A stretch of DNA of 64,000 nucleotides, taken from assembly GCA_019454105.1 (NCBI GenBank), contig CP075364.1, forward strand, positions 186,001 to 250,000. Direction: 5' to 3'. Source of the DNA: Fimbriimonadaceae bacterium (lineage in GTDB: Bacteria > Armatimonadota > Fimbriimonadia > Fimbriimonadales > Fimbriimonadaceae). Every line of letters starts with the position of its first letter. Position 1 is the first letter of the stretch. Under the pieces are notes generated by a model that was not told the DNA's origin, did not search any database, and worked only from the letters and a program-made list of their open reading frames with translations. The translations under genes were made by a program, and so were the position numbers. This document shows, one piece after another, positions 14,920 to 22,932 of the stretch.

Positions 14920-17472
14920 TTAACGGGCGAAAACACTGGCGGACAACGGGGCGAGTTCGACTTGGCCTTGAACCTTGCCAAGTCCTTGGGGGTTGGCTTG
15001 GCCACCGGTGGCAAGGACGTTCCATTGGCCCTCCGGGAGGAGCAACCGACCTCCCTGGCGAGAGCCTTGGAAAACAACGATGGTATCGGCCCATCGGCCT
15101 CCCAGCCCTCGCCCATCGACCCTGAAGCCAACGGTCGAGCCAGAGCCCGTCTCGATGAACTTCATCCGCTTCCTGACTTCATCGGTCGTCGCGAGCCGCA
15201 AGGCCGGTAGGCTCCAGCGCACTGCTATCAGGTCACGGACGTAGTTGGCCACGTCCTGATACCGGGCCGCGCGCTCCCAGTCGAACTGGTTGACGGAATC
15301 ACCCGCGTTGTAGGAGTTGTGGTTGCCGCCTTTCGTCCGACCCAGCTCAGACCCACCTTCGAGGAAGGGGATCCCTTGGCTCAAGAGGACTGTGGCGAGG
15401 GCGAACCGCAGTGACTGCTTGATTTCTGCATCCTGGGCGCCTGGCAGGGCCAGGGAAGTCTTGTCGAGCAAGGTCAGGTTGTCATGGGCCGAGACATAGT
15501 TAATGGTTCCGGACGGGTGGTCGGCAAAGTCGCGCACTTCGGACGAGAAGTCGATCGACCCGACAACGGCCCGCTTGAGCGCCAAAAGATCGGTCGGGCC
15601 TCCCATCGCGAAGCCTGGCTGGGAGCTGTCCAAGTCTCCTCTCATCGTTCCGCGAAAATGGTCGTTGAAGACCGCCATCCCGCTTCCCGCCTGCTGGGCC
15701 TTGCCGGACCGCGTCGGCCCTCCGCCCGTCCAAGGTTCCCCATAGAGAAGGGTGTCGGATCGGATCCTCCTGACTGCCTGAGACCAGTCCCGCACGGACC
15801 GCGGATCGTGCATCCCGAGGAGGTCGAACCTGAACCCGTCGATTCCGTATTCGCGCGTCCAAAAGAGGAGGCTGTCCCGAACGTACTTGCGCACCATCGT
15901 CCTCTCGTCGGCCAGGGCGTTCCCGACACCGGACTCGTTGAGAACGTCACCGCGGAGATTTGTGCGGAAGTAGTAGTAGGGAACGGTCTGCCAAAAAGCC
16001 GACAATGGGCCCTCGCTAGGCACCGTGTGGTTGTACACAACGTCGAGCACGACCCGGATTCCTGCCTTGTGAAACCCAGCGACCATCTGTTTGGTCTCGC
16101 GGATCCAGGTTACAGGGTCAGCAGGTCGGGTCGAGTACTGCTCTTCGGGCATGTTAAAGAGCGTCGTCTCGTAGCCCCAGTTGTACTGCCGACTGTGGGC
16201 GGGATTGAAATTTTGGATCGGTAGGAGGTGGACGTGGGTGACGCCGAGCCACTTGAGATAGTCAAGGCCGGTCGCTTGACCCGAGATCGGAGCCCGTGTC
16301 CCAGTTTGAACAAGGCCTAGGTACTTGCCCCTCCAGGGCTCCTTCACGCCGCTGGCCGGGCTGACTGTGAAGTCGCGCACGTGGATCTCATAGATGACCG
16401 AGTCGGTCGGCCGAGGCGGCGGGCCAGGAGCGCGGCTTGGCCAGCCTTCGGGGTCGGTGCGCCTACGGTTCAGAACCATCGTGCGCTGGAGGTCGGGGCT
16501 TGCGGCCACTCCGTAGATGTCGGCAGCCTCTCGGCTTCCCCAGGGCGAGTCGAACCGATATTGGTAGTAGCGACCGTCCAAGTTCCCTGGAACTTTGGCG
16601 TACCAAACTCCAGCCGTGCCACGCGCCATCGGCACCCGGCGGGGTGTTCCTCCATGATCGCCGGAGTAGAGCCAGACTTCTGCCCCCGAGGCGACGGGCG
16701 ACCATACTTTGAAGGTCGTGTGGTCGCGCGACCAACTGGCTCCCAGGTCGGTCTTGGAGTAGTGAAACACGTCGCGGCTCAGGAAGTCGCGGACGAAAAC
16801 AGGACGTTCAGAGTGGCCCCGCCTCCGCAAGACCATTCTTGACGAGACGTCGCGGTCGGTCACGGGCTCGGCGAGTCGGAGTCTCAAGCCGTGGAACCGG
16901 GAGGGCACCGGCTCCGGCGCGATTGGAGGAAGCTCTGTCGGCGCTGTCACTTCCTCGGGATGGTTGATGGAGTCCTTCACAAAGCCAGAGTTGAAGTCGA
17001 CGACGAACCGGACGAGCGTGCCGTCTAGGGGGATGACCAGCACGATGTTCTGCCCTCCAGGCTGCAGTCCCGCGCCCCAGTTCTTTTCCCAGGTTCCTCC
17101 TTGGGCGACCTTATATTCGTAGCGGCCCCCCGGCACGGCGACCACGAGCTCGTAGACACCGGGGGCCGTTCGACGCATCTTGGTCGAGTCGTCGTTCGGC
17201 GACCACTCTTGCCCCCCCAGGGCGGCTTGGATCGTTCCGGGAAGCGTCACCTTGTCCGGGTCTCGTTGAACGCTGTCTTGGCCGGCGTCGGAGACATGGG
17301 AGACTTGGATCGTCCTCCCTGCGACCACGAGTTCGAACACGTTGGTCATTTCGGCCACGTCGACGGCTTCGTCGAACCAGGCGTTGACCAAGTCAGGGGC
17401 GTCAAGGAACGCTGGGTTCGCCCTGTCGACAGACCCGGCCGCGAGGACGATCAAGGTGGAGAGAAGGGTCAT
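14920..17472 (-). CDS. Secreted type I pullulanase (GH13)
   Basis: 850 residues. Pullulanases hydrolyse alpha-1,6 branch points in pullulan and starch. A short hydrophobic N-terminus (LLSTLIVLAAGSVDRANPA) suggests export. Residues about 60-150 look like an X25-type module (RTAPGVYELVVAVPGGRYEY). A CBM48-like domain (TFKVWSPVASGAEVWLY) precedes the barrel. The type I signature is YNWGYETTLFNMPEEQYS; the usual Asp-Pro after YNWGY is replaced by Glu-Thr. Catalytic regions: LDVVYNHT, GFRFDLLGMHD (nucleophile), LLYGEPWTGG (acid/base) and YVSAHDN. With the neighbouring branching-enzyme-like protein it forms a secreted alpha-glucan pair. It begins 12 bases after the mrpG stop and may be cotranscribed. 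Confidence 0.92.
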   Translation of the reverse strand: MTLLSTLIVLAAGSVDRANPAFLDAPDLVNAWFDEAVDVAEMTNVFELVVAGRTIQVSHVSDAGQDSVQRDPDKVTLPGTIQAALGGQEWSPNDDSTKMRRTAPGVYELVVAVPGGRYEYKVAQGGTWEKNWGAGLQPGGQNIVLVIPLDGTLVRFVVDFNSGFVKDSINHPEEVTAPTELPPIAPEPVPSRFHGLRLRLAEPVTDRDVSSRMVLRRRGHSERPVFVRDFLSRDVFHYSKTDLGASWSRDHTTFKVWSPVASGAEVWLYSGDHGGTPRRVPMARGTAGVWYAKVPGNLDGRYYQYRFDSPWGSREAADIYGVAASPDLQRTMVLNRRRTDPEGWPSRAPGPPPRPTDSVIYEIHVRDFTVSPASGVKEPWRGKYLGLVQTGTRAPISGQATGLDYLKWLGVTHVHLLPIQNFNPAHSRQYNWGYETTLFNMPEEQYSTRPADPVTWIRETKQMVAGFHKAGIRVVLDVVYNHTVPSEGPLSAFWQTVPYYYFRTNLRGDVLNESGVGNALADERTMVRKYVRDSLLFWTREYGIDGFRFDLLGMHDPRSVRDWSQAVRRIRSDTLLYGEPWTGGGPTRSGKAQQAGSGMAVFNDHFRGTMRGDLDSSQPGFAMGGPTDLLALKRAVVGSIDFSSEVRDFADHPSGTINYVSAHDNLTLLDKTSLALPGAQDAEIKQSLRFALATVLLSQGIPFLEGGSELGRTKGGNHNSYNAGDSVNQFDWERAARYQDVANYVRDLIAVRWSLPALRLATTDEVRKRMKFIETGSGSTVGFRVDGRGLGGRWADTIVVFQGSRQGGRLLLPEGQWNVLATGGQANPQGLGKVQGQVELAPLSASVFAR

Positions 17473-17484
17473 GTGGGGTCTGTC

Positions 17485-17874
17485 CTAAGCGGGGTCTCGG
17501 GCGGGATCGGGCTGTCGGTCGTCCTTGCCCTGGAGGATCTCGTTGGCGAAATCATATCTTCCGTCAAGGTCGTCTCGAGTGGTCTTGTCCCAGAGTGGCA
17601 CGCCCAGCAAGTAGGCGGCACGAGCGATCATCTGGCCCGAGAGAGGGGAGGTCATGAAAACGAAGAGTCCGAGCGCGATCAACCGGAGCCAAACCCAAAG
17701 GTCGTTCAGAGCGAGCCCGGCCCCAAGAAGGATGGTGACGAGCCCGAGGGTCTGGGCTTTGGTCGAAGCCTGGAGCCTCCCAAAGAAGTCAGGCATGCGC
17801 ACGAGGCCGACCGCAGCAAGCAACCCGACGAAACTGCCCAGGAGCAGGAGGCATCCGGCAACAACGTCCGTCAT
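17485..17874 (-). CDS. mrpG: Mrp-type Na+/H+ antiporter subunit G
   Basis: About 129 residues, the normal size for MrpG (PhaG family). Three hydrophobic helices are visible; the conserved segment VGLVRMPDFFGRLQASTKAQTLG is typical of the family. I chose the ATG at 17874 because it overlaps the mrpF stop by four bases (ATGA); the longer frame upstream is not protein-like. The charged C-terminal tail (residues 93-129) is unusually long and hydrophilic. MrpG is an essential small subunit of the seven-protein complex in the cytoplasmic membrane. Confidence 0.92.
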   Translation of the reverse strand: MTDVVAGCLLLLGSFVGLLAAVGLVRMPDFFGRLQASTKAQTLGLVTILLGAGLALNDLWVWLRLIALGLFVFMTSPLSGQMIARAAYLLGVPLWDKTTRDDLDGRYDFANEILQGKDDRQPDPARDPA

Positions 17875-18140
17875 AGCTTCCTCTCCAGGTATCTGGCGAA
17901 GGCGGCTGTGCCGAGGAACGAGACAAGACCGAGCATGATGGCGGGATCCGTCAGCCAGGCGTCCTTGGTCGAGACTGACAGACAGGCCATCCACCCGACC
18001 GATAGGATCGTCATGAGGTCAAGGGCCGCGACCCGGTCTGGGACGCTGGGGCCAACGATGACTCGGTAAAGGCAGAGGACGCAGGCCAGGCCGATGACGA
18101 CGAGAGCGACCTGGGTGCAGGCGAAGAGGAACGGGTTCAT
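17871..18140 (-). CDS. mrpF: Mrp-type Na+/H+ antiporter subunit F
   Basis: 89 residues, three membrane helices, with the conserved LYRVIVGPSVPDRVAALD motif of MrpF/PhaF. The ATG at 18140 overlaps the mrpE stop by four bases, and the stop overlaps mrpG by four. In characterised complexes MrpF packs with MrpE and MrpG at the interface between the two NDH-like halves. Confidence 0.93.
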   Translation of the reverse strand: MNPFLFACTQVALVVIGLACVLCLYRVIVGPSVPDRVAALDLMTILSVGWMACLSVSTKDAWLTDPAIMLGLVSFLGTAAFARYLERKL

Positions 18141-18460
18141 GAGAACGCCTCCCGTACAAGTCTCACCAGGTCGCCCTCCAGTGACCGCTTGGCCTCCTCG
18201 GGGTCGTTCGCTTCGAGCACATGGATGTACATCGTCCGTTTGTCGCTGGAAACGTCGAGGGCCAGCGTCCCTGGTGTCAGGCAGATCAAGTTGGCAAGGA
18301 CGGCGATCTCCCAATCGCTCTTGGCCTCGAGGTCGATCGCCAAGACGGCAGGCCGAAACTTGGGCTTGATTGAGAGGACATGCCGGATGACGGTGATGTT
18401 CGAAAGGATCAAGAGGGTCAAGAACCGACCGATCAGCCTTAAGATCCGCCAAATCTTCAC
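18137..18460 (-). CDS. mrpE: Mrp-type Na+/H+ antiporter subunit E
   Basis: 107 residues from a GTG at 18460 that overlaps the mrpD stop as GTGA. One membrane helix (LIGRFLTLLILSNITVIRHVL) is followed by the MrpE domain with KPKFRPAVLAIDLEAKSDWE and ANLICLTPGTLALDVS. It is shorter than Bacillus MrpE (about 158 residues), lacking the first helix pair and part of the C-terminus, as seen in several bacteria. Confidence 0.9.
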   Translation of the reverse strand: MKIWRILRLIGRFLTLLILSNITVIRHVLSIKPKFRPAVLAIDLEAKSDWEIAVLANLICLTPGTLALDVSSDKRTMYIHVLEANDPEEAKRSLEGDLVRLVREAFS

Positions 18461-19857
18461 CGCAGAACCTCTCCTTGGACAGTTTCTTTCAGGCCCGAGA
18501 CGGCCGGGCCGGCGAGAAGCCCGCCAGCAAGGGTCAAGGCTGCGGTCGCGGCGCAGACCGCCGGGACGGTCCACCCCAGCTTGGCGCCGCTTTTCTCGCT
18601 CTCGTGAGCCGTGGACTGCCAGGCTTGGAGCAGGGCGAACAGAGAGAGAAGGCTACTGAGCAGGACAGCACCGACCGCCAGAGGGTTTTCGGCCAGCAGT
18701 CCCGCTTGCACAAAGGCGAACTTGGCGACAAAGCCAGAAGTCGGCGGGATTCCGGCAACAGCGAGGGCGCAGACGAGGAACCCGCCTCCTACCGCGAGCC
18801 TCGCGACCGGTGAACTCCCGGTTCGGCCAAGCGCCGCCACAGCGAAGAAGAGGCCTGCCATGGCGACCATCTCATGGGCGATCAACAGCACCACGACGCT
18901 GGCGGATTGGAGGCCGATCGCCACCAGCACAGTCCCCATCTGACTGGCCAGCAAGAACGCGAGCCTTCTCCGGACGTCGTTGATCGCGATGGCCGCCAGT
19001 GCCCCAGCGATCGTCGTTGCCGCACCGGCCCAGACAAGGATGTCGAACCAGAGTCCGCCCGCCGGAGGGAAGAGCGCCGTCCCGATGCGAAGCAGAGCGA
19101 AGGCGGCGACCTTGGTGGAGACAGCGGCGAGCAGGGCCGCGATCCCGGGAGGGGGCGCCGTGTAGGCGTCGGGCAACCAAGCGTACATGGGGAACATGGC
19201 CGACTTGATCGCCAGCGCGACCAGAGCCAATCCTCCGATCATGTTGGGGCCCGGCCCCGAGAACGAGCTTTGAAGTTCCGCGATCTTGGCCAGATCCAAG
19301 TTGCCGTACCACCCATAAGCCAATCCACAGGCACAGAGGAAGAAGACCGACGCCATGAGGCTGATCAGCAGATACTTGAATCCGGACGCCAATTGGGCTG
19401 GCGTGGACCCGAGAGTCACAAGAACGAACGATGCCGTCAGCATGAGCTCGAACCAGACAAAGAGGTTGAAGAGGTCACCTGAAAGCAGCGCGCCCGACGC
19501 GGCCGCCAGCACGACTTGGGCGATCGAATGGAACCCGCGGCGCAACCGGGGCCGGTCCATGGTCGCCGTCGCGACCACCAGGGCCGCTGTGACGACCCAA
19601 GACATCAGGGCGACGAGACCAGCGGACGCAGGGGTCGCCTCGAAGAAGATTGTGAAGGGGCGAGGGAACGACCCCAGGCGTGTCTCGATCGTTCCCTGGT
19701 GCGCGACCGTAGCGAACAGGAGGGTCGAAACCGTCGCATGGAGCAGTCCGCCGATGATTCCCTTGACCCGGTGTTCGCTCCCGAACCGTGTCGTGAGGGC
19801 CATGAACACGGCCATCGCCAAGGGCACCACGACAGGGAGGACCGGTAGCCAAGTCAT
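18457..19857 (-). CDS. mrpD: Mrp-type Na+/H+ antiporter subunit D (NuoN/NuoM-like)
   Basis: 466 residues with about 14 membrane helices, a proton-translocating subunit related to complex I NuoL/M/N. Family residues seen include the Glu in FVWFELMLTASFVLV, the Lys segment LALVALAIKSAMFPMYAWLPDAYTAPPP, LLAAVSTKVAAFALLRI, and the discontinuous-helix region GIPPTSGFVAKF. It overlaps mrpC and mrpE by four bases each. Confidence 0.95.
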   Translation of the reverse strand: MTWLPVLPVVVPLAMAVFMALTTRFGSEHRVKGIIGGLLHATVSTLLFATVAHQGTIETRLGSFPRPFTIFFEATPASAGLVALMSWVVTAALVVATATMDRPRLRRGFHSIAQVVLAAASGALLSGDLFNLFVWFELMLTASFVLVTLGSTPAQLASGFKYLLISLMASVFFLCACGLAYGWYGNLDLAKIAELQSSFSGPGPNMIGGLALVALAIKSAMFPMYAWLPDAYTAPPPGIAALLAAVSTKVAAFALLRIGTALFPPAGGLWFDILVWAGAATTIAGALAAIAINDVRRRLAFLLASQMGTVLVAIGLQSASVVVLLIAHEMVAMAGLFFAVAALGRTGSSPVARLAVGGGFLVCALAVAGIPPTSGFVAKFAFVQAGLLAENPLAVGAVLLSSLLSLFALLQAWQSTAHESEKSGAKLGWTVPAVCAATAALTLAGGLLAGPAVSGLKETVQGEVLR

Positions 19858-20204
19858 AGTTCGGCCTCTTCGTCGATCTTGTCAAGGTCGTCGTCTCCCA
19901 TGGACTGAGAAAGCCGGCGAGCGAGGGCGAGGGCCAAGACGGTCAGGGCGAACGAAATGACGATGGCCGTGAGGACGAGGGCTTGGGCCACCGGGTCGCT
20001 GGCCCCAGGTGGCATGGCGTAGTCTTTGCCTTCCAAGATCGGAGGCGCCGCCAACCGCATCCCGGCAGAGCTGAAGACAAGGAGGTTCGCCGCGTTGCCG
20101 ATCAGGACGATGCCAAAGAGAACCTTGACCACTGTGTGACGTTGGATGAGGAACAGGCCGCTCGCGAACAACACCAGGACGAGCGCCGGGAGGACGATCG
20201 TCAT
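19854..20204 (-). CDS. mrpC: Mrp-type Na+/H+ antiporter subunit C (NuoK-like)
   Basis: 116 residues with three helices, matching MrpC/NuoK: FLIQRHTVVKVLFGIVLIGNAANLLVF, then DPVAQALVLTAIVISFA. The ATG at 20204 overlaps the mrpB stop as ATGA. The acidic tail DDDLDKIDEEAEL is a local peculiarity. Confidence 0.94.
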   Translation of the reverse strand: MTIVLPALVLVLFASGLFLIQRHTVVKVLFGIVLIGNAANLLVFSSAGMRLAAPPILEGKDYAMPPGASDPVAQALVLTAIVISFALTVLALALARRLSQSMGDDDLDKIDEEAEL

Positions 20205-20614
20205 TCGCCTTCCTCCCCGATCCGCCTTTCGAACGTCAGCGCGAACTGCATGAGGACGCCGAACACCAGGAGGTAGACGCCGATATCGAAGAGGAGCGGC
20301 GTTCCAATCTTGAGGTCGGCGTTCCAGATTCCCGTCAAGAACGTCCGGTTGTAGAAGTAGGCGACGAACCCGCTGAGCACCGAGAAGCCGAGCCCGGCCC
20401 CAATCAGGGCGAGAGGTTGGGCCGGAAGTAGCTTCCTGGCTTCGGCGACGCTGTAGGCCAGGCCATAGAGGGCCACTCCGGTCGCAGCGAGGATGCCCCC
20501 TGCGAACCCTCCGCCTGGAGAGTTGTGTCCTCGGTAGAGAATCCAAAGCGAGAACAGGAAGGTGAGCGGGACCAGCAGCTTGGCCCAAGTGCGGAGCACC
20601 AAAGAGGGGATCAT
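20201..20614 (-). CDS. mrpB: Mrp-type Na+/H+ antiporter subunit B
   Basis: 137 residues, four helices, with the conserved LYRGHNSPGGGFAGGILAA segment of MrpB. The ATG at 20614 overlaps mrpA by four bases. MrpB is separate here rather than fused to MrpA as in some group 2 systems. Confidence 0.94.
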   Translation of the reverse strand: MIPSLVLRTWAKLLVPLTFLFSLWILYRGHNSPGGGFAGGILAATGVALYGLAYSVAEARKLLPAQPLALIGAGLGFSVLSGFVAYFYNRTFLTGIWNADLKIGTPLLFDIGVYLLVFGVLMQFALTFERRIGEEGE

Positions 20615-22839
20615 GCTTCCTCCTTGTGGGCCAGGCTCTTGCCGAAGAGGCTGGTGACTCCGAGCGCGGCCGCAGCGAGGACGGTGATCTCGCCGAGAGT
20701 GTCCATCGCGCGGAAATCGACGATGATTGTATTGACGACATTTTTGCCCAAAGCCAGGGGCATGGAGTTGGCAGCGTAGAACTCCGCGGACCTTGCGAGG
20801 TCGGGGCGCCCCGTGACGGACAGGAGGGCCAGTGTCAGGAACCCGGCCAAGACGAGCGCTGCGACGGCGTCCCGCATCCGGATCGACCGAGTCGCGTGAT
20901 AGCCGATCCGTGGCAAGTGGTGGAAGACGAGGACGAAGATGACGACCGTCACAATCTCGACGGTCAATTGGGTCATGGCGAGGTCCGGCGCGCCCATGAG
21001 CAGGAACAGAAGGGCCAGCCCCAGCCCGGTCACACCGAGCGAGACGATGCCGGAGATCCGGGTCGGTGCGAAGACGGTCGCGACCGCCCCTCCAAAGATG
21101 AGAGTGGCGACCAGGAGCACCGGAACTGTGGGCAGCTGGAGATCCGGCCAGACCATCGACGGATCGGCCAGGAAACCGATAGCGAGGACGGTCGTAGCGA
21201 CCAGGATGACGGTCAGCACCCTCTTGCGAACGGGCTTGTCTTGGGTCGTCGCACGGACGGACTCCCCCGTTTGGCGGAGCCAAGCGACGACCGACCCATA
21301 AGCGCGTTCGGCTAGGGTGACGGCATTGGTGGGACGGGTCTTCAGAGCCAGCCAAATGCCGACCCCAAGGGCCAGGAGCGTAGCCAAGAGGGCCGCGTCA
21401 AGCTCAGGAATGACCGAAAATCTCTTGAGCCCTGGCCCGACGACTGGATCGATCAGCCAGCTTTGGATGGCCGTCGGGGCGAAACCGCCCGCCAGGCTCA
21501 TCGCCCCGAGCAGGACCGGCGGAAGGAGCATGGCAAGTGGCAGGGGACGGGCGCCCGTTGGAGTCGGACCGAGGAATGGAGCGAACGCGAGGCGCCAAGC
21601 ACAGGCCACGAGCATCGGCGACGCCACCGCGAGGGCGATGAGCATGGAAAGGGGCGCAGCCTTGAAAGCGACTTCCTTACCGACAAAGGCGAGCACCGGC
21701 CCGAACCCGGCCAATCCCAGCTCTGCGACCAGGGCCGACGCCCAAAGCAAGGGGTAGGCCCTCCCAAGCCCCGAGAGGCGGCTCGCCTTCTTTTCTCCCG
21801 AAATGAAGGTGAAGTTGCCCGCGACCATGAACAGGGCGCCTTTGTAAAGGCAGTGCCCGAGCAAGAAGACGAGCACAGCTCCAGTGGCAAGCTGTTTGGA
21901 GAGCCCGACCAACGCGACCATCAGTCCGAGCGAAGAGACCGTGGTCCCGGCGAGGATCCGCTTGAGGTCGTCGGCTTGCCAGGCCAGGTGGGCCCCCGCG
22001 AGCGCGGTCAAGCATCCCACCGTGGCCAAGATCGGCGTCCAAGCCAGGCTCTTGCCAAGGATCGGCCCCAATGTCAGCAAGAGGAACACCCCTGCCTTGA
22101 CCATGGTCGCCGAATGTAGGTAGGCGCTGACGGGGGTGGGAGCCTCCATCGCCGAAGGGAGCCAAAATTGGAAAGGCACCTGCGCCGACTTGGCCATCGC
22201 CCCCAAGGCGACTAGGCCGACGATCCAAGGGGTGCTGGGATGGGAAGAGAGGTCCGGGATCTGATCGAGCCGCCAAGTGCCGGCGACTTGGTAGATCATC
22301 ACGAACCCAGCCAACATGGCCAGGGCTCCTGCCCCAGTGACGACAAAGGCCTGGACGGCGGCCCGGCGGGCGGACTCGCGCTCTCTCTCGATGCCGATGA
22401 GGAGGAAACTGGTGACGCTGGTGAGTTCCCAGGCCACAAAGAGGGTGACCAAGTCTGCGGCGAGGACGACTCCCAACATCGACACCATGAAGGCGGCGAG
22501 CAACCCGATGCATTCCCCGCGTCTTTCATAGTCGCGCAGGTAGCGAGAAGCGTATGCGAACACGAACGTCCCCATGCCGCAAACGACCAGACCGAACAGT
22601 CGACTGAGCCCAGTGATATGGAGAGACCACTCGACGGACCAGTCCGGTATCCAGGGCACCGAAGCCCGGGTTCCCAGGGGGGTCAGTCCAATGACCACCG
22701 CCATCAAGGCAGAAACCGCCGCCAGCCCCCACGAAATCCCCTCTGCGACCCTTGGACGCACGGCCGCCGCACCGCCCAAGATCAACGCAAGGCAGGAAAG
22801 GACGAGCAAAGGTTGGAGGCTGGTCAAGTCAAAGTTCAT
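20611..22839 (-). CDS. mrpA: Mrp-type Na+/H+ antiporter subunit A (NuoL-like with MbhD/E-like C-terminus)
   Basis: About 742 residues with roughly 20 helices. The NuoL-like part includes LVTLFVAWELTSVTSFLLIG (conserved Glu), GAMAKSAQVPFQFWLPSAMEAPTPVSAYLHSATMVKAG split over two helices, and FVGKEVAFKA. The C-terminal part has MGAPDLAMTQLTVEIVTVVIF and NTIIVDFRAMDTLGE, characteristic of MrpA. I chose the ATG at 22839; an upstream in-frame start at 22887 lies in the terminator of the preceding gene. It is the first gene of a complete A-B-C-D-E-F-G operon that exchanges cytoplasmic Na+ for protons. Confidence 0.94.
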   Translation of the reverse strand: MNFDLTSLQPLLVLSCLALILGGAAAVRPRVAEGISWGLAAVSALMAVVIGLTPLGTRASVPWIPDWSVEWSLHITGLSRLFGLVVCGMGTFVFAYASRYLRDYERRGECIGLLAAFMVSMLGVVLAADLVTLFVAWELTSVTSFLLIGIERERESARRAAVQAFVVTGAGALAMLAGFVMIYQVAGTWRLDQIPDLSSHPSTPWIVGLVALGAMAKSAQVPFQFWLPSAMEAPTPVSAYLHSATMVKAGVFLLLTLGPILGKSLAWTPILATVGCLTALAGAHLAWQADDLKRILAGTTVSSLGLMVALVGLSKQLATGAVLVFLLGHCLYKGALFMVAGNFTFISGEKKASRLSGLGRAYPLLWASALVAELGLAGFGPVLAFVGKEVAFKAAPLSMLIALAVASPMLVACAWRLAFAPFLGPTPTGARPLPLAMLLPPVLLGAMSLAGGFAPTAIQSWLIDPVVGPGLKRFSVIPELDAALLATLLALGVGIWLALKTRPTNAVTLAERAYGSVVAWLRQTGESVRATTQDKPVRKRVLTVILVATTVLAIGFLADPSMVWPDLQLPTVPVLLVATLIFGGAVATVFAPTRISGIVSLGVTGLGLALLFLLMGAPDLAMTQLTVEIVTVVIFVLVFHHLPRIGYHATRSIRMRDAVAALVLAGFLTLALLSVTGRPDLARSAEFYAANSMPLALGKNVVNTIIVDFRAMDTLGEITVLAAAALGVTSLFGKSLAHKEEA

Positions 22840-22880
22840 CTTTGTCAAGGGCCGGAGGTTGGCACCGCCGGGCGGGAGTA

Positions 22881-22915
22881 AAAACAAGGACCGGGCCAGT
22901 GAGACCTGGCCCGGT
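22881..22915 (-). terminator. Rho-independent terminator of the metalloprotease gene
   Basis: Perfect ten-base-pair stem ACCGGGCCAG (22890-22899) and CTGGCCCGGT (22906-22915) with a six-base loop; on the minus strand it is followed by CCTTGTTTTT. It lies 17 bases after the metalloprotease stop and separates that gene from mrpA. Confidence 0.85.
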
Positions 22916-22932
22916 ACGCCGTCTTGTCCAGG

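Noticed and set aside
22842-22847. TTGACA on the minus strand just before the mrpA start
   Set aside because: A promoter there would begin transcription inside the gene; judged chance.
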